From Phyto melanocephala (Eukaryota > Arthropoda > Insecta > Diptera > Rhinophoridae), in contig OW799237.1 in assembly GCA_941918925.1 (NCBI GenBank), forward strand, positions 54,362,997 through 54,426,996: a stretch of DNA of 64,000 nucleotides. The letters are read 5' to 3'. A program made the translations under genes and the position numbers. The notes under the pieces are model-generated. The model was not told the DNA's origin. It made no database searches and was given only the letters and a program-made list of their open reading frames with translations. Position 1 is the stretch's first letter. Each line of letters opens with the position of its first letter. Below are positions 1-10,006 of the stretch, piece after piece.

Positions 1-840
1 CCTTCTTATGTGTTTGAAGACTAATATAAGTATTAATGTATTTAATAAGCAATCAGTTAAATTTATTAATTTAGGTTTTATTCAGTACTAGAATTCACCA
101 ATAGATGCAATTTTAGGCAGTATATCTGTTGAGTGTTTCTTCTTTATTAATATAATAATAATGAGTCGATTATAAATAACAACCGAACCTCATCTCTATT
201 GGCATCTTCTTTGTTATTAATTTTACATATAACATATATTTTCCTCAGGTACCTTGAATCTTTAAGTCACTATATTATATTCAAATATATACATGTCCAT
301 ACAGTTTAAAGCTTAAAAATTTATCGCTAAGTCTTTTGGTTATAATGCACTTTTATTGATTTCAATTTATCAGGTAGGATCACAGCAGACGATATTATGA
401 CTCCACCCCTACCCATTCAATAACAAAAAATACATTTCATTTAATTTCTGAAAAACTTTTCTTTATTTGGCTTATTTTAGTAATTTAACACAATATTAAC
501 TAAATAAGAAATAATAACTTAAATTGTTCTATTTGGTTTAATTGATGCTGAACGCTTTCACTCTGGGATACGCTTTATTCACAACATGGTTGATTCTTGA
601 TTCATTCATGGCCTCAAAAGATGAACAGTTATTTGTGAAATCCTTAATAAATTTATATTATATATATAAACTAAAAAACACACATCTTTAAATATGTACA
701 CTTTTTTCTTTTTAACAGCTTTATTTTAAAAACTTCTTCACACAATCACTTAAACAATCTTTTATTTTTAAATTCAAATTAAATAACACAAAAATTTTTG
801 TAAATAAAAACAAAATAAAAAAACAAGCAATATTTTACAC
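1..840. other. AT-rich intergenic DNA, no gene seen
   Basis: I see no convincing open reading frame, RNA gene or paired inverted repeat here. The stretch is AT-rich with short homopolymer runs, as expected of dipteran intergenic sequence. Confidence 0.6.
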
Positions 841-941
841 CAAGGCGAATTGGTTTGACAATTATGTTCTAAGAAAATAAAAAAAAGTAAAAAAAAAATG
901 AATCAGCTGATTTTATAAGGTCACCTTATCAATCCACCTTG
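841..941. mobile_element. Possible short MITE remnant (hAT-like ends)
   Basis: The ends are imperfect inverted repeats: CAAGGCGAATTGG at the left, and CAATCCACCTTG at the right, whose reverse complement begins CAAGGTGGATTG. An internal AATCAGCTGATTTT motif also occurs in the MITEs at 1095 and 60372. I could not find a matching flanking duplication, so this may be a decayed copy or part of a larger element. Confidence 0.35.
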
Positions 942-1094
942 GTCAGATATTTGTAAGACTTGTCTGATTCAGACATTGCCGTATTTTTGTGCAGGCTGGG
1001 CTCATACACGGTCAATCAGCAGGCACAATCACTTGATTGCACAGTTATTATGGTGTTGTGTATGGGCCCTATAAGGTATATGCTACGGCGAATT

Positions 1095-1336
1095 CATGGT
1101 ACAATCATCAGGTAGCATCAGTTCTGCAACAACAAAATCCTAAATGTATTTTGTTGCTGGAAACGACGACTTAAATGTCAAAAAGCAAATGTGCGTGCGT
1201 GTTTTTTTGGCGGTAGAATATATACGTACACAATATATACACATACATAAACAAAATTTGACATCTTAGTTAAACCTTAAGGTAGAGAAAAAAAAAATCA
1301 GCTGTTTTAGTGAGGCTACCTGATAATTGTACCATG
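1095..1336. mobile_element. 242-bp hAT-like MITE with perfect 8-bp TSD
   Basis: Terminal inverted repeats of about 22 bp begin CATGGTACAATCATCAGG on the left and end in the complement (CCTGATAATTGTACCATG) on the right, with one mismatch in this part. The identical octamer GGCGAATT sits on both sides (1087..1094 and 1337..1344). An 8-bp duplication is the hallmark of hAT transposition. There is no coding capacity, so movement would need a transposase in trans. The CATCAGGTA and CAGCTG motifs near the ends resemble the 209-bp MITE family at 7042 and 60372. Confidence 0.85.
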
Positions 1337-1452
1337 GGCGAATTGATACAACAAGGCAACTTTTCATGGGATATTTTATGTCAAGGCCAATTCGTATATC
1401 AGGGATGAAAAAGTTGTTTTTACATATTAAATATAATAAAATTTAATAAAAA

Positions 1453-2200
1453 CGAGTAAGAGCGCTATATTCGGACGTGCCGAATCTTATATACCCTTCA
1501 CAACGTGTAGTCATGCAATAACAGTAGTTTGTATCACCATTCATCCCATATGAAATACGTACATATATATAAAAAACATACATATATAAAATTACAAATT
1601 TACGAATGTATGTTAAAAAAAAAAAATTTTTAAAAAAATTAAAAAAAAAAATAATTAAAATATATATAATATATATAAAACAAAAAAAAAATATATCAAA
1701 AAAAAATTTAAAAAAAAAAAAATAAAAATATAAATAATATATTAAATAAAAAATAAAAAAAAATAAAAAAAATTTTTTTTTGGCTCAGCTGGAATTCGAT
1801 GCCACGTTTTCTCTAACCAGTATACACGTTTGTATGTATGTATGTTTTTGTTGTAATGTTGTTTTTGTAAAAAAAAAAATCGAGGTAGTCGTGGGTTTTT
1901 GCTCATATCTCAGTTGTTTATGTACCGATGTTTCTGATTTTCAATACCGTTCTACTCCCGAATATTTCTGATATTTTAATACCACACCCGGGTCCAAGCG
2001 ATATCGGGTGGCTTCAAAAAATTGATTTCAACATTCACACGGACAGACGGACAGACTGACAGAGCTTAATCGACTTCCCTATTCATAAGCTTTCAGAAAA
2101 TATATACTTTATGGGGTCGGAAATGAAAATTGTAGAAATTTCACACGGAATTACAAACTTATATATACCCTTTTTCACTGTGTGAAGGGTATAAAAAGGA
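1453..2200. repeat. Foldback / DINE-mini-me-like dispersed repeat, copy 1
   Basis: The left end (AGTAAGAGCGCTATATTCGG, then GTGCCGAATCTTATATACCC) matches the terminal repeat of the element at 63085..64000. A partner segment in opposite orientation (CTCAGCTGGAATTCGATGCC) lies near 1783. The right part holds a GACA/GACG short tandem (about 2040..2060) and ends near a TGTGAAGGGTATA motif. Between them, 1612..1780 is almost pure A/T. The short peptide that can be read around 1780..1971 lies within the repeat and is not a gene. The DINE-1/mini-me comparison rests on the GTCY tract and the TATACCC ends, and is inference. Confidence 0.6.
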
Positions 2201-2329
2201 TACAAATTGTTTAAAAACATAGTAAATGACGCAAAAGCAACATATATGTACATAATCTAAGCTAATTTATTTTCAAACAAGTACACTCAAGTTAATTGTT
2301 ATTACGAAACCAAAATCACATTTCCTATC

Positions 2330-2533
2330 TGTCATAATATATACAGTCTGGCATCACCGGCGACATCGAGTGATTGTTCAAGCAGTGCAGCAGTGAGTTT
2401 CAGTTAGATACAGAAAGCAGAACACCACGTTTTCTTATAAAGCTTTTGATTACAGAAAACACAGTTTATTATATTTAAGTAAACCTGAACTTATGAAAAT
2501 AGAAAACCCCGTGTTTTATTTAATATTATTACA
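2330..2533 (+). repeat. 5' LTR of gypsy element 1
   Basis: 204 bp, TG...CA ended, identical by eye to 6703..6906. The TATATACAG near its start and the TTATAAA near 2435 are candidate promoter elements, but I cannot place the transcription start. Confidence 0.93.
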
Positions 2534-2546
2534 TGGTGTCAGGTGC
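2534..2546 (+). other. Primer-binding site of gypsy element 1
   Basis: TGGTGTCAGGTGC begins directly after the LTR and starts with TGG, complementary to a tRNA CCA end. I cannot say which tRNA is used. Confidence 0.7.
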
Positions 2547-2575
2547 AAAAGTAAAATACAGTAAAAAAAATAAGA

Positions 2576-3766
2576 ATGAACGAGGTACAAGTATTAAAGG
2601 ACGAAATCAAAGCCCTACGCGCTGAAATAACAAAATCAAGAAACATGGGAATAGCAACCCATAGTATTCTACCACAGATACCGCTTCCCGGTCCAATAAA
2701 GATTAGGGATGGCGACATAGGTGAAAATTTTAAGTACTTTAAGCAGCAGTGGGAAAATTATTTAACAGCATCGGGGTTAACCTCACAAAACGAAGAAACT
2801 ATAAAAGCAATTCTTCTAACAGCCATTGGAGACGATGCCTTCAAAAGGTATACTAATATGCCAATAAAGGAAGATGATGTACAGACAGCTGCCGCTCTAT
2901 TGAATGAAATAGAAAAAAATCTAACACCGGCGGTAAACAAAAGGTATATAAGGGCCGTCTTTAATATGGCAAAGCAAGACGAAGAAGAAGCATATGACGA
3001 ATATTTCAACAGATTGAGAGGTTTGATCAAAAATGCACAATATGGTCAACTGGAGGAGGACCTTTTACTTGACAAAATAATATGATCCATCAAGGATCCT
3101 GACCTGAGAGAAAGGTTATGGCTTGACGACAGTATAACTTTGTCAAAAGCCATTGAAATCTGCAGGTCAAAAGAAACGTCAGAAAAACAGTTACGTGGTA
3201 TTGGAACTAACCAAGCTGAGATTAACAAGGTGGAGAAAACCATAACGAGAGGTAAATATCAGCAGCAACAACAAACACAACAAAGAGTAAAAGCAGAAAA
3301 CCCATTATGTAAATTTTGCGGGAACGAGTATCACAACAGGTTAGAACACTGTCCAGCTAGAAAGATAACATGCCACAAATGCAAGAGAAGAGGACATTAT
3401 GCCAGAGTTTGCATGTCGAATAGCTCATCATATACAAACAGACACAGTAACAGTTCAAGAGCTGTAAAAGAAGTCGTAACAGCGATTAACAGCGCCGAGG
3501 AAACATCAGACGACGAGTTTATATTGAACACCGTATTAGGCGAAAGCAACAACAGCAACAAAGGACTTTATTTAGAATTAAACATTTATGATAACCAAAA
3601 CAGAGCTCATAACACAAAATGTCAGCTTGATACCGGCGCAACATGCAATATTATAGGAGTCAACAACCTAAAGAACATAGAAGCAACACCAAATATAGAA
3701 AAAACACATACAAAACTGAGAACAATAGAAGGGAATCAAATTACAAATGATCGTAGAAAAAAATAA
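2576..3766 (+). pseudogene. gag and protease start of gypsy element 1, interrupted by a TGA
   Basis: Encodes the capsid/nucleocapsid polyprotein and the first half of the protease. The ATG at 2576 opens a frame that stops at TGA 3083..3085 and resumes in the same frame, with the protein still looking gag-like on both sides. A single nonsense change or read-through is therefore the simplest reading. After it come two zinc knuckles (CKFCGNEYHNRLEHC and CHKCKRRGHYARVC, around 3310..3410) and the protease active site LDTGATCNIIG (about 3627). The frame ends at TAA 3764..3766, directly behind seven A residues (3757..3763). The rest of the protease is in the next frame, inside pol. An indel in the A run, or translational slippage there, could explain this. 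The second is less likely because the reading shift needed is +1 or -2, not the usual -1. Confidence 0.85.
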
Positions 3767-6683
3767 AGATAAGTATAAATTATTATTTTATGTCATAAAA
3801 ACCAATCACTGCCCGTTACTATCATTACAAACATGTCGGTCATTAAAACTAATAGAGATATGTAAGAAAGTCGAACACAACACCGCGGAGGAAAAAGCAT
3901 ACAAAATTATAAACACATATGAAGACGTTTTTCAAGGCCTAGGCAGACTTAAAGGCAAGATAACATTGGAAATAGACAGCAACATAACACCCAAAAGCGA
4001 ACCCCCGAGAAGAATACCGGTAACATTACGTGAACAGCTAAAAGATAAATTAAAAGAAATGGAAATGATGAATGTAATAACAAAAGAATGTGAACACACA
4101 GACTGGACAAGCAATATTGTCATAGTAAGGAAAAACAATAATATAAGAGTTTGTATCGACCCACGACAACTGAACGAGGCTCTAAAAGACGTAAAGTACC
4201 AACTTCCGACAGTAGAGGAAATTCTAACTGAATTGTCAGATGCCAAAATATTTTCAATACTTGATGCAAAGCACGGATTCTGGCAGCTCCAGCTAGACGA
4301 AAATAGTAGCAAGTTAACATCCTTCTGGACACCATTTGGAAAATACAGATTCAACCGTGTACCATTTGGCATAAAGCCAGCAATGGAAATTTTTCAGATG
4401 CGGCAGAACCAGGTGATATCCGGACTGAAAGGCGTAGTTTGCATTGCAGATGATATTTTAGTTTTTGGAAAGGGTGACACAAAAGATGAGGCAATTGAAG
4501 ACCACAACAGAAATTTAGATTGTTTATTACAGCGTCTACGCGAAGAAAATTTAAAAATTAACAAGACGAAAATGAAAATATGTCAGGAAAAAGTCAAATT
4601 TTACGGGCATATACTTACCGGGGATGGTGTAAAGCCAGATCCCGAGAAAATCGGAGCCATACTAAGCATGCCGTCGCCCACTGATAAAAAGGACACCATG
4701 CGATTCTTAGGTCTCGTAACCTATGTAAGTAAATTTCTACCTAATATGTCGGAAATCACCGAGCCCCTTAGAAGAATAACACATGCAAAAGCAAATTTTG
4801 AATGGCAAAAAGAACAAGAAGAAGCATTTCAAAAGCTAAAAAAACTCATAACTGAAACACCTGTTTTACAATACTACAACGCAAAAAAACCCATCGTAAT
4901 TCAAACTGATGCTTCAGCATTCGCACTCGGCTGTACCTTGCTACAAGATAACCACCCAATAATCTACGCTTCGAAGACACTTACGACAACACAAAAGAAT
5001 TACGCACAGATTGAGAAAGAAATGCTGGCGGTACTATATGCATGCAAGAGGTTTGACCAATACATTTGTGGAAGAGGAAACATTACAATAGAGACGGATC
5101 ACTTACCACTAATCAACATATTTAAAAAACCCCTGCTTAAAACTCCGAAAAGGCTTCAATCCATGATACTAGCGTTGCAACGATACAACTTCAACATAAA
5201 GTATAAAAAGGGACACGAAATGTACATAGCCGATACTCTATCTAGAGCGCCAGCTCACCTAGAGAACTCAGTCGATATTTATAAGATTGAAAAGGAATTG
5301 AAGCTACTAGACTACAGTGACGACATAGAAGACAAAAATATAAGTTCAACAACAATTGAAAAAATAAAACATGCAACGATCAACGATAGCGTTATGCAGA
5401 CTCTAACCGCAACTATAAGAGAGGGTTGTCCCGGTAACAAAAGCAGTGTAAGCGATAACATAAGACAATATTGGAACGTAAAAGATGAACTCGTAGTCAA
5501 CGATAACTTAGTTTTAATGGGAAACAGGTTGCTCATACCACAACAAATGCGACGCGAAATCTTGAGTAGATTACACCAACCACATTTGGGTATAGAGCTA
5601 ACTTTAAAACTCGCTCGAGAAACAGTATATTGGCGTGGAATAACAGAAGATATAAAACAGATGATAGCAAACTGCGCCATATGCAATACATATGCAAGAA
5701 AACAGCGAAAGGAAGCCATGATCAGTTCAGAAATTCCGTCAACACCTTTCGAAATCGTATCTATGGACGTATGCGAACTACATATAAATGGTACACATCA
5801 GCATTATCTAATAACAGTAGACCACTATTCTGATTTTTTTGAAATTGACAAACTGGTGAGTTTAGCAGCAAAAACAACAGTAAATATATGTAAAAGAAAT
5901 TTCAGCAGATACGGCGTACCTGCAAAAGTTATTACAGATAATGGAACCAATTTTATAAATACAGAATTCAAAACGTTTGCCAAAGAGTGGGAGTTCCGTC
6001 ATGAAACATCTAGTCCCCACCACCAACAGGGGAATGGCAAAGCAGAGGCAGCAGTAAAGATCGCAAAACAACTACTGAAAAAAGCTATGGCATCTAATAC
6101 GGATTTTTACAGATCCCTACTCATTTGGAGAAATACCCCAAACAAAATTGGCTCCAGCCCTGCTAAACGGCTGTTTTGTAGATGGCTAAGGTGTAATCTC
6201 CCATCTCTGAATTTAAGCCAAGAAATTATACGAAATGTTCCAAAACAAATTAAACAACAACGAGCATACAACAAAAAATACTTCGACCGTGGGACGCGCA
6301 AGGAGAATAACTTAAAGGAAGGTGACAGCGTTTATTTCAAAAAGAGTCCAAGTGAAAAATGGATGAAGGGTAAAATCGAAGAAAAAATCACAGACCGATC
6401 ATACATAGTTGGGTCGGACCAGGCAAAGTACAGGCGCAACACGATACACATAATGAAGCCAAACACAGTGACGCCTGACATAGAAAAACACCAAAACACA
6501 GCGAATTTGCCTGCAGAATCCACATACGAATCCAATAATCAAGGCAAACAACATTTCGAAATCAAACCCAACACCCAGGTCTCAGAGGAAGACGATTCCC
6601 AATATCAACACAATCATCGACAACAACGAGCTCGAAGAGAGACTAAACTTCCAAGGTATCTAGAAGATTACGAAGTTTATTAA
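3747..6683 (+). CDS. pol of gypsy element 1: RT, RNase H, integrase
   Basis: Open frame of 978 residues that copies the element RNA and integrates the cDNA. It begins with the second half of the protease (LLFYVIKTNHCPLLSLQTC). RT motifs follow, with the catalytic YXDD box as IADD at about residue 234 (an unusual first residue). RNase H starts near IQTDASAFALG (about 385). Integrase has a zinc-binding HHCC region (HLGIELTLKLARETVYW, CAICNTYARK) and a DD35E core: SMDV (about 672), TDNG (about 730), and E in KAEAAVK, with 35 residues between the last two. A GPY/F-like tail (EGDSVYFKKSPSEKW) and a basic end follow. The frame overlaps gag by 20 nt, in the +1 frame relative to gag. The displayed start Met is not a proven initiator, because the protein is normally made as a gag-pol fusion. 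Confidence 0.9.
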   Translation: MIVEKNKDKYKLLFYVIKTNHCPLLSLQTCRSLKLIEICKKVEHNTAEEKAYKIINTYEDVFQGLGRLKGKITLEIDSNITPKSEPPRRIPVTLREQLKDKLKEMEMMNVITKECEHTDWTSNIVIVRKNNNIRVCIDPRQLNEALKDVKYQLPTVEEILTELSDAKIFSILDAKHGFWQLQLDENSSKLTSFWTPFGKYRFNRVPFGIKPAMEIFQMRQNQVISGLKGVVCIADDILVFGKGDTKDEAIEDHNRNLDCLLQRLREENLKINKTKMKICQEKVKFYGHILTGDGVKPDPEKIGAILSMPSPTDKKDTMRFLGLVTYVSKFLPNMSEITEPLRRITHAKANFEWQKEQEEAFQKLKKLITETPVLQYYNAKKPIVIQTDASAFALGCTLLQDNHPIIYASKTLTTTQKNYAQIEKEMLAVLYACKRFDQYICGRGNITIETDHLPLINIFKKPLLKTPKRLQSMILALQRYNFNIKYKKGHEMYIADTLSRAPAHLENSVDIYKIEKELKLLDYSDDIEDKNISSTTIEKIKHATINDSVMQTLTATIREGCPGNKSSVSDNIRQYWNVKDELVVNDNLVLMGNRLLIPQQMRREILSRLHQPHLGIELTLKLARETVYWRGITEDIKQMIANCAICNTYARKQRKEAMISSEIPSTPFEIVSMDVCELHINGTHQHYLITVDHYSDFFEIDKLVSLAAKTTVNICKRNFSRYGVPAKVITDNGTNFINTEFKTFAKEWEFRHETSSPHHQQGNGKAEAAVKIAKQLLKKAMASNTDFYRSLLIWRNTPNKIGSSPAKRLFCRWLRCNLPSLNLSQEIIRNVPKQIKQQRAYNKKYFDRGTRKENNLKEGDSVYFKKSPSEKWMKGKIEEKITDRSYIVGSDQAKYRRNTIHIMKPNTVTPDIEKHQNTANLPAESTYESNNQGKQHFEIKPNTQVSEEDDSQYQHNHRQQRARRETKLPRYLEDYEVY

Positions 6684-6702
6684 TTTTGGAAAACAAAGGG
6701 GA

Positions 6703-6906
6703 TGTCATAATATATACAGTCTGGCATCACCGGCGACATCGAGTGATTGTTCAAGCAGTGCAGCAGTGAGTTTCAGTTAGATACAGAAAGCAGAACACCA
6801 CGTTTTCTTATAAAGCTTTTGATTACAGAAAACACAGTTTATTATATTTAAGTAAACCTGAACTTATGAAAATAGAAAACCCCGTGTTTTATTTAATATT
6901 ATTACA
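6703..6906 (+). repeat. 3' LTR of gypsy element 1
   Basis: Identical by eye to 2330..2533. It is preceded by the polypurine tract ending at 6702 and followed by the duplicated CTATC at 6907..6911. Confidence 0.93.
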
Positions 6907-7041
6907 CTATCCCTGCATTAACAAATGAAATCAAGGCGAACTAAACCAATTTTGACAAAAAGTTTCATTAGGGGCTCAATTCTCGTTGTGTGATACTGTG
7001 AAATGAAAAAGTTTTTGTATAGCAAAGGGTATGGTGGCACC

Positions 7042-7605
7042 CAAGGCATATTTATTCATCAGGTAGTCTTGATTCGTCAGCTGATTATTTTTTTCAACAC
7101 TTAAGCTTGGTTTTCACTATGTCATATGAAATGACAACAAAAACTGCCTCAAATGAATTCTCGTCAGTTTGCGTCAAATGCGTTTTCACTGCATTTTAAA
7201 AACTGAAAAAAAAAAACTGACAAACAACAAACAAAAATAATTGATAACTTGTTGTCAAATTTACTTTGAAAAAAAATGCTGCCATATCTGCTGACAAACT
7301 GAAATTTGGCGTTTTCACTTATTTGTCAGTTTAGATGGCAGTTTGTGTGCATAACTGACTGCAATATAGATGACGCCATATGAAAACCCGTTTTCATACA
7401 ATTGCCAACAATTTGGGCAATTTGACAACAAAAATGACATAGTGAAAACCAAGCTTTACTTTAAGTTTCAGCTGTCAAAATTTATAAATAAAAAACAATT
7501 TTCTCTCTTTTCTAATTTATTTCAAATGTCAAACTTCATATATAAAAAATATAAACAAAAAAATTCTCTCCGAACTGCAATGACCTGATGAATAAATATG
7601 CCTTG
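7042..7605. mobile_element. 209-bp hAT-like MITE, split by a second MITE
   Basis: Ends are CAAGGCATATTTATTCATCA and its complement (TGATGAATAAATATGCCTTG). GGTGGCACC flanks both sides (7033..7041 and 7606..7614), which fits an 8- or 9-bp duplication; this 9-mer is nearly palindromic, so the exact length is ambiguous. The same family is intact at 60372..60580 (209 bp). This copy is 564 bp because it carries a 352-bp insertion plus 3-bp duplication (7104..7458). Removing those 355 bp leaves exactly 209 bp. Confidence 0.88.
7104..7455. mobile_element. Harbinger-like MITE nested in the 209-bp MITE
   Basis: 352-bp element with terminal inverted repeats AGCTTGGTTTTCACTATGTC and GACATAGTGAAAACCAAGCT, flanked by TTA on both sides (7101..7103 and 7456..7458). 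A 3-bp TTA/TAA duplication is typical of PIF/Harbinger elements. The interior has more inverted symmetry (TGACAACAAAAACTGCC against GGCAGTTTGTGTGC) and no transposase. Confidence 0.83.
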
Positions 7606-7708
7606 GGTGGCACCATATGATATTACATACAAAAACTTTTCATTTCATTGTTTAATAGAACGAGAATTGATACCCAGCTGGGCATATAATTTCACCTGTA
7701 TGAATTCG

Positions 7709-8261
7709 TAACAATTTTCTCTCTTTTCTAATTTATTTCAAATGTCAAACTTCATATATAAAAAATATAAATAAAAAAATTCTTTCCGAACTGCAATTAC
7801 CTGATGAATAAGGCACCTTTCGCATTAGGCAACTATAATTGCGCAAGTATAATTTTATTTTTATTTATTTTCTTTTGAACTTGCGTTTATGTTCACATTG
7901 AGCAACTTGTTTGCTCAATTTCTTCCAGTTTCTTCCAATTTCTCATCATTTTGAAATATTTGATTCACTTATAAACAAATAAAATTTTCACACACAAAAT
8001 TACACAACACACCGAAGAAGATATAAAAGACAATGTCAAAAACAAATAAATATTCCACGACAAGAATGACAGCAGAAGCAGAATTGCCAAGTACAAGCAA
8101 GTCTGTACTCAAATCTCGGCAATTCTTTCCCCTTCACACCGATCTTACCTCTAACACAAACAAACACAAGAAGTGCGCAATTATAGTTGCCTAATGCGAA
8201 AGGGGCCTAAATATGCCTTGGGTGGCACCATATGATATTACACACAAAAACTTCTCATTTC
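7709..8261. repeat. Local duplication of the MITE end and its flank
   Basis: 7709..7811 plus 8211..8261 repeat the sequence at about 7491..7648: the 3' half of the 209-bp MITE, then GGGTGGCACCATATGATATT and the ACAAAAACTT flank. Because the flank is shared as well as the MITE, this is a segmental duplication and not a second transposition. The copy is interrupted by the MITE at 7812..8207. Confidence 0.75.
7812..8207. mobile_element. 396-bp Harbinger-like MITE in TAA
   Basis: Long terminal inverted repeats: GGCACCTTTCGCATTAGGCA at the left and TGCCTAATGCGAAAGGGGCC at the right, continuing inward through ACTATAATTGCGCA. TAA is duplicated on both sides (7809..7811 and 8208..8210). Without the element and one TAA, the host reads GATGAATAAATATGCC, as in the sister copy at 7587..7602. 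No transposase is encoded. Confidence 0.88.
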
Positions 8262-8562
8262 ATTCGCCTTGTCACTGGCTATGAAGTTTTGTTTATTTTA
8301 AAACTAAAGCCGCCTTTCAATGTATTCTGTGGTTTTAAAATTTTAGTATACAAAATATTCAAAATAGTTTTAATTTAGCTCCCTTGTACATTTTTATATA
8401 CTTTGTAAATACATATGTTTACATTTTGGTGGAAATGTGAAGTTTTTGTTAACAAGTGACTACTGCATACAAGCGTCACAATAAATATATCATGTGCAAC
8501 CGTATAACAGTAAATAAATTATTTCGTATACATTTTTATGTACATACATAAATTATCCAAAA
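8262..8562 (+). other. Upstream region of the host gene
   Basis: AT-rich sequence between the MITE cluster and the first ATG of the host gene. It probably holds the promoter and 5' UTR. I cannot point to a reliable TATA box or initiator. The last in-frame stop before the start codon is TAA at 8515..8517. Confidence 0.4.
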
Positions 8563-9096
8563 ATGCAATTTAAAGAAATGACAAAAACTAGAAAAACTAA
8601 GGATATATCAAAAAAGGGTAAACGTAGATTCCTAGATGAGACATACCAAATCGATGGCAGGAACTGTCAGGAAGTCACGGAAAATGAGTGTTCTATAGTG
8701 AATTTAAATAATTTTGAATTAAGCCATGATGATACCGAAGATGCTGATGAAACTGTTAACGATGGACATACCAGTACGTCATTTAGTTTGCAAGAGTGCA
8801 TGGATGAATTTCGGGCACGTCGAATTCGGCGTAATTCTTTATCGCACAGACAAGAGCCTGCAAGAGGTGATGCCAAAACTAGCAAAAACGGTGACGAAAC
8901 TACAGAACTAGAATTAATTAATCAAAATCTGTGCAATAAGGAACAAGAACGTAAATTTAAACCTTGCCAAAATGGATTCTGCTATTGCTTTACCAGTGAT
9001 AGCGGAGACGGCGGAAATTTTGGTGGTTGTCAGACGTCAACTCGTGGCATACAGGCAAGGCTCTTTCGTCGCAATAGACGCTCGGAATGTAGCCAG
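8563..9096 (+). CDS. Unrecognised host gene, exon 1 (residues 1-178)
   Basis: First coding exon of the only host gene I can support. It starts at ATG 8563, the first ATG after an in-frame stop. It ends at CAG before the donor GTACAG (9097), in phase 0. The protein is basic and polar with a Lys-rich start (KTRKTKDISKKGKRRF), an acidic Asp/Glu/Thr stretch (FELSHDDTEDADE), an Arg-rich stretch (RARRIRRNSLSHR) and a Cys/Gly-rich segment (GFCYCFTSDSGDGGNFGGC). No signal peptide, membrane segment or known domain is visible. Exons 1 to 3 together give 2547 nt (848 residues plus stop). The composition suits a nuclear or chromatin-associated phosphoprotein, which is inference only. Confidence 0.72.
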
Positions 9097-9186
9097 GTAC
9101 AGTATATGTCAATTTACATATAGAAAAATTTATTTAGAGGTATAGAATTTTTCTTCAAAATGTAAACGAGTTTTTTTTTTTTTTAG
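9097..9186 (+). other. Host gene intron 1 (90 bp)
   Basis: A GT donor follows CAG. The acceptor is a T-rich tract ending TTTTAG at 9186, typical of a short fly intron. Splicing keeps the frame: exon 1 ends in phase 0 and exon 2 opens with TCA AGT TTG. Confidence 0.75.
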
Positions 9187-10006
9187 TCAAGTTTGAGCAA
9201 ACGAAAATCTAAAGAAAAAGGCAGAGATTACACTTCACAAGTTTTCAAATCTCCAGAAAGAAATAAAAATGATAGTAGCACAAAATGTTGCTCTACAGCA
9301 GTAAGAAATCAATTAACAGCCATAAGCAGCATTGAAACTAGTGCGAAAGATGCCCCTCTTCTACATATCATACAGGAACTTCGTGAAAATTGTGTTATAT
9401 CTAAAGTAAAAGTAAATAAGCATAAGGTTCAGCCAATACATAACAGTAATAATTCAAAGAAAAAAATTACACAAAAAATAATTACAAAAAATACTCAGTT
9501 GGATAAAAACATTTCGAGCAAACCTAAAATCGTCCAGACTAATCGAATGTCTCATAAATATACCGTGGAAGAATATACTCCCACAGCACCAACTTTAGAA
9601 ACACTATCTGAAATTAATTTTCCGGAAGATGCAGATCAAATTAAGTCTTCGCCGTTGGAGACTGTAAAAAAGTGTTCTAAGTACTATGAACGACGTGGTA
9701 ATATAGGAGGCCAGTTATTAAAGAAGCGATTGTTAAATTCTCAATTTACCTACAACCGTAGCAACACTAACCGTCCTCCGCAAAAACCACCAAGAATTTC
9801 TCTTTCTAATGGAGATAAATATAGTGGATCTTCTGTTTCAACCTCATCATCACTACGAGAGGCCGAACAGGTTGTTGATGATTTTTTAAACGAGAGAGGA
9901 TTTAAAGAAACAGTCGGGGCTGCTTCTATCAATAACGCAAAATCGGTAAAAAGAACGGAGAAAATGAAGCAAGTGGTAGGAGGCAAAAGCAAATCCTTTC
10001 AATTGA
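9187..10006 (+). CDS. Unrecognised host gene, exon 2
   Basis: 820-nt coding exon, continuous with exon 1 (CSQ then SSLSKRKSKEKGRD). It is open until the donor GTAAGT at 10007 and leaves one base (A) of a split codon. The sequence is hydrophilic and Lys/Ser/Asn-rich. It includes a proline-rich patch (NRPPQKPPRISLSNG), a TVEEYTPTAPTLETLSEINF stretch and a predicted helical region (SSSLREAEQVVDDFLNERG) near the end. Reading past the donor gives only a few residues (SKFFYTHEY) before a stop, which supports splicing there. I recognise no domain. Confidence 0.7.

Larger units (their letters stand above)
2330..6906 (+). mobile_element. Ty3/gypsy LTR retrotransposon, recent but coding-defective
   Basis: Complete 4577-bp element. 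Two 204-bp LTRs (TGTCATAATA...TATTATTACA) read as identical, and the 5-bp duplication CTATC flanks it (2325..2329 and 6907..6911). A primer-binding-type site TGGTGTCAGGTGC follows the 5' LTR, and a purine tract (GGAAAACAAAGGGGA, ending 6702) precedes the 3' LTR. The order gag, protease, RT, RNase H, integrase is that of Ty3/gypsy. No envelope gene is present. Identical LTRs imply very recent insertion, yet gag has an in-frame stop and the protease is split between frames. Confidence 0.95.

Noticed and set aside
1780..1971. Short peptide with a hydrophobic stretch
   Set aside because: Falls inside a foldback-family repeat in low-complexity DNA. The hydrophobic run is from T-rich sequence.
3932..4372. 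Minus-strand open frame of 146 residues inside pol
   Set aside because: It is the reverse of a conserved RT region and has no motif of its own.
8726..8911. Alternate frame within host exon 1
   Set aside because: Shorter than, and fully inside, the exon frame that joins exon 2 in phase.
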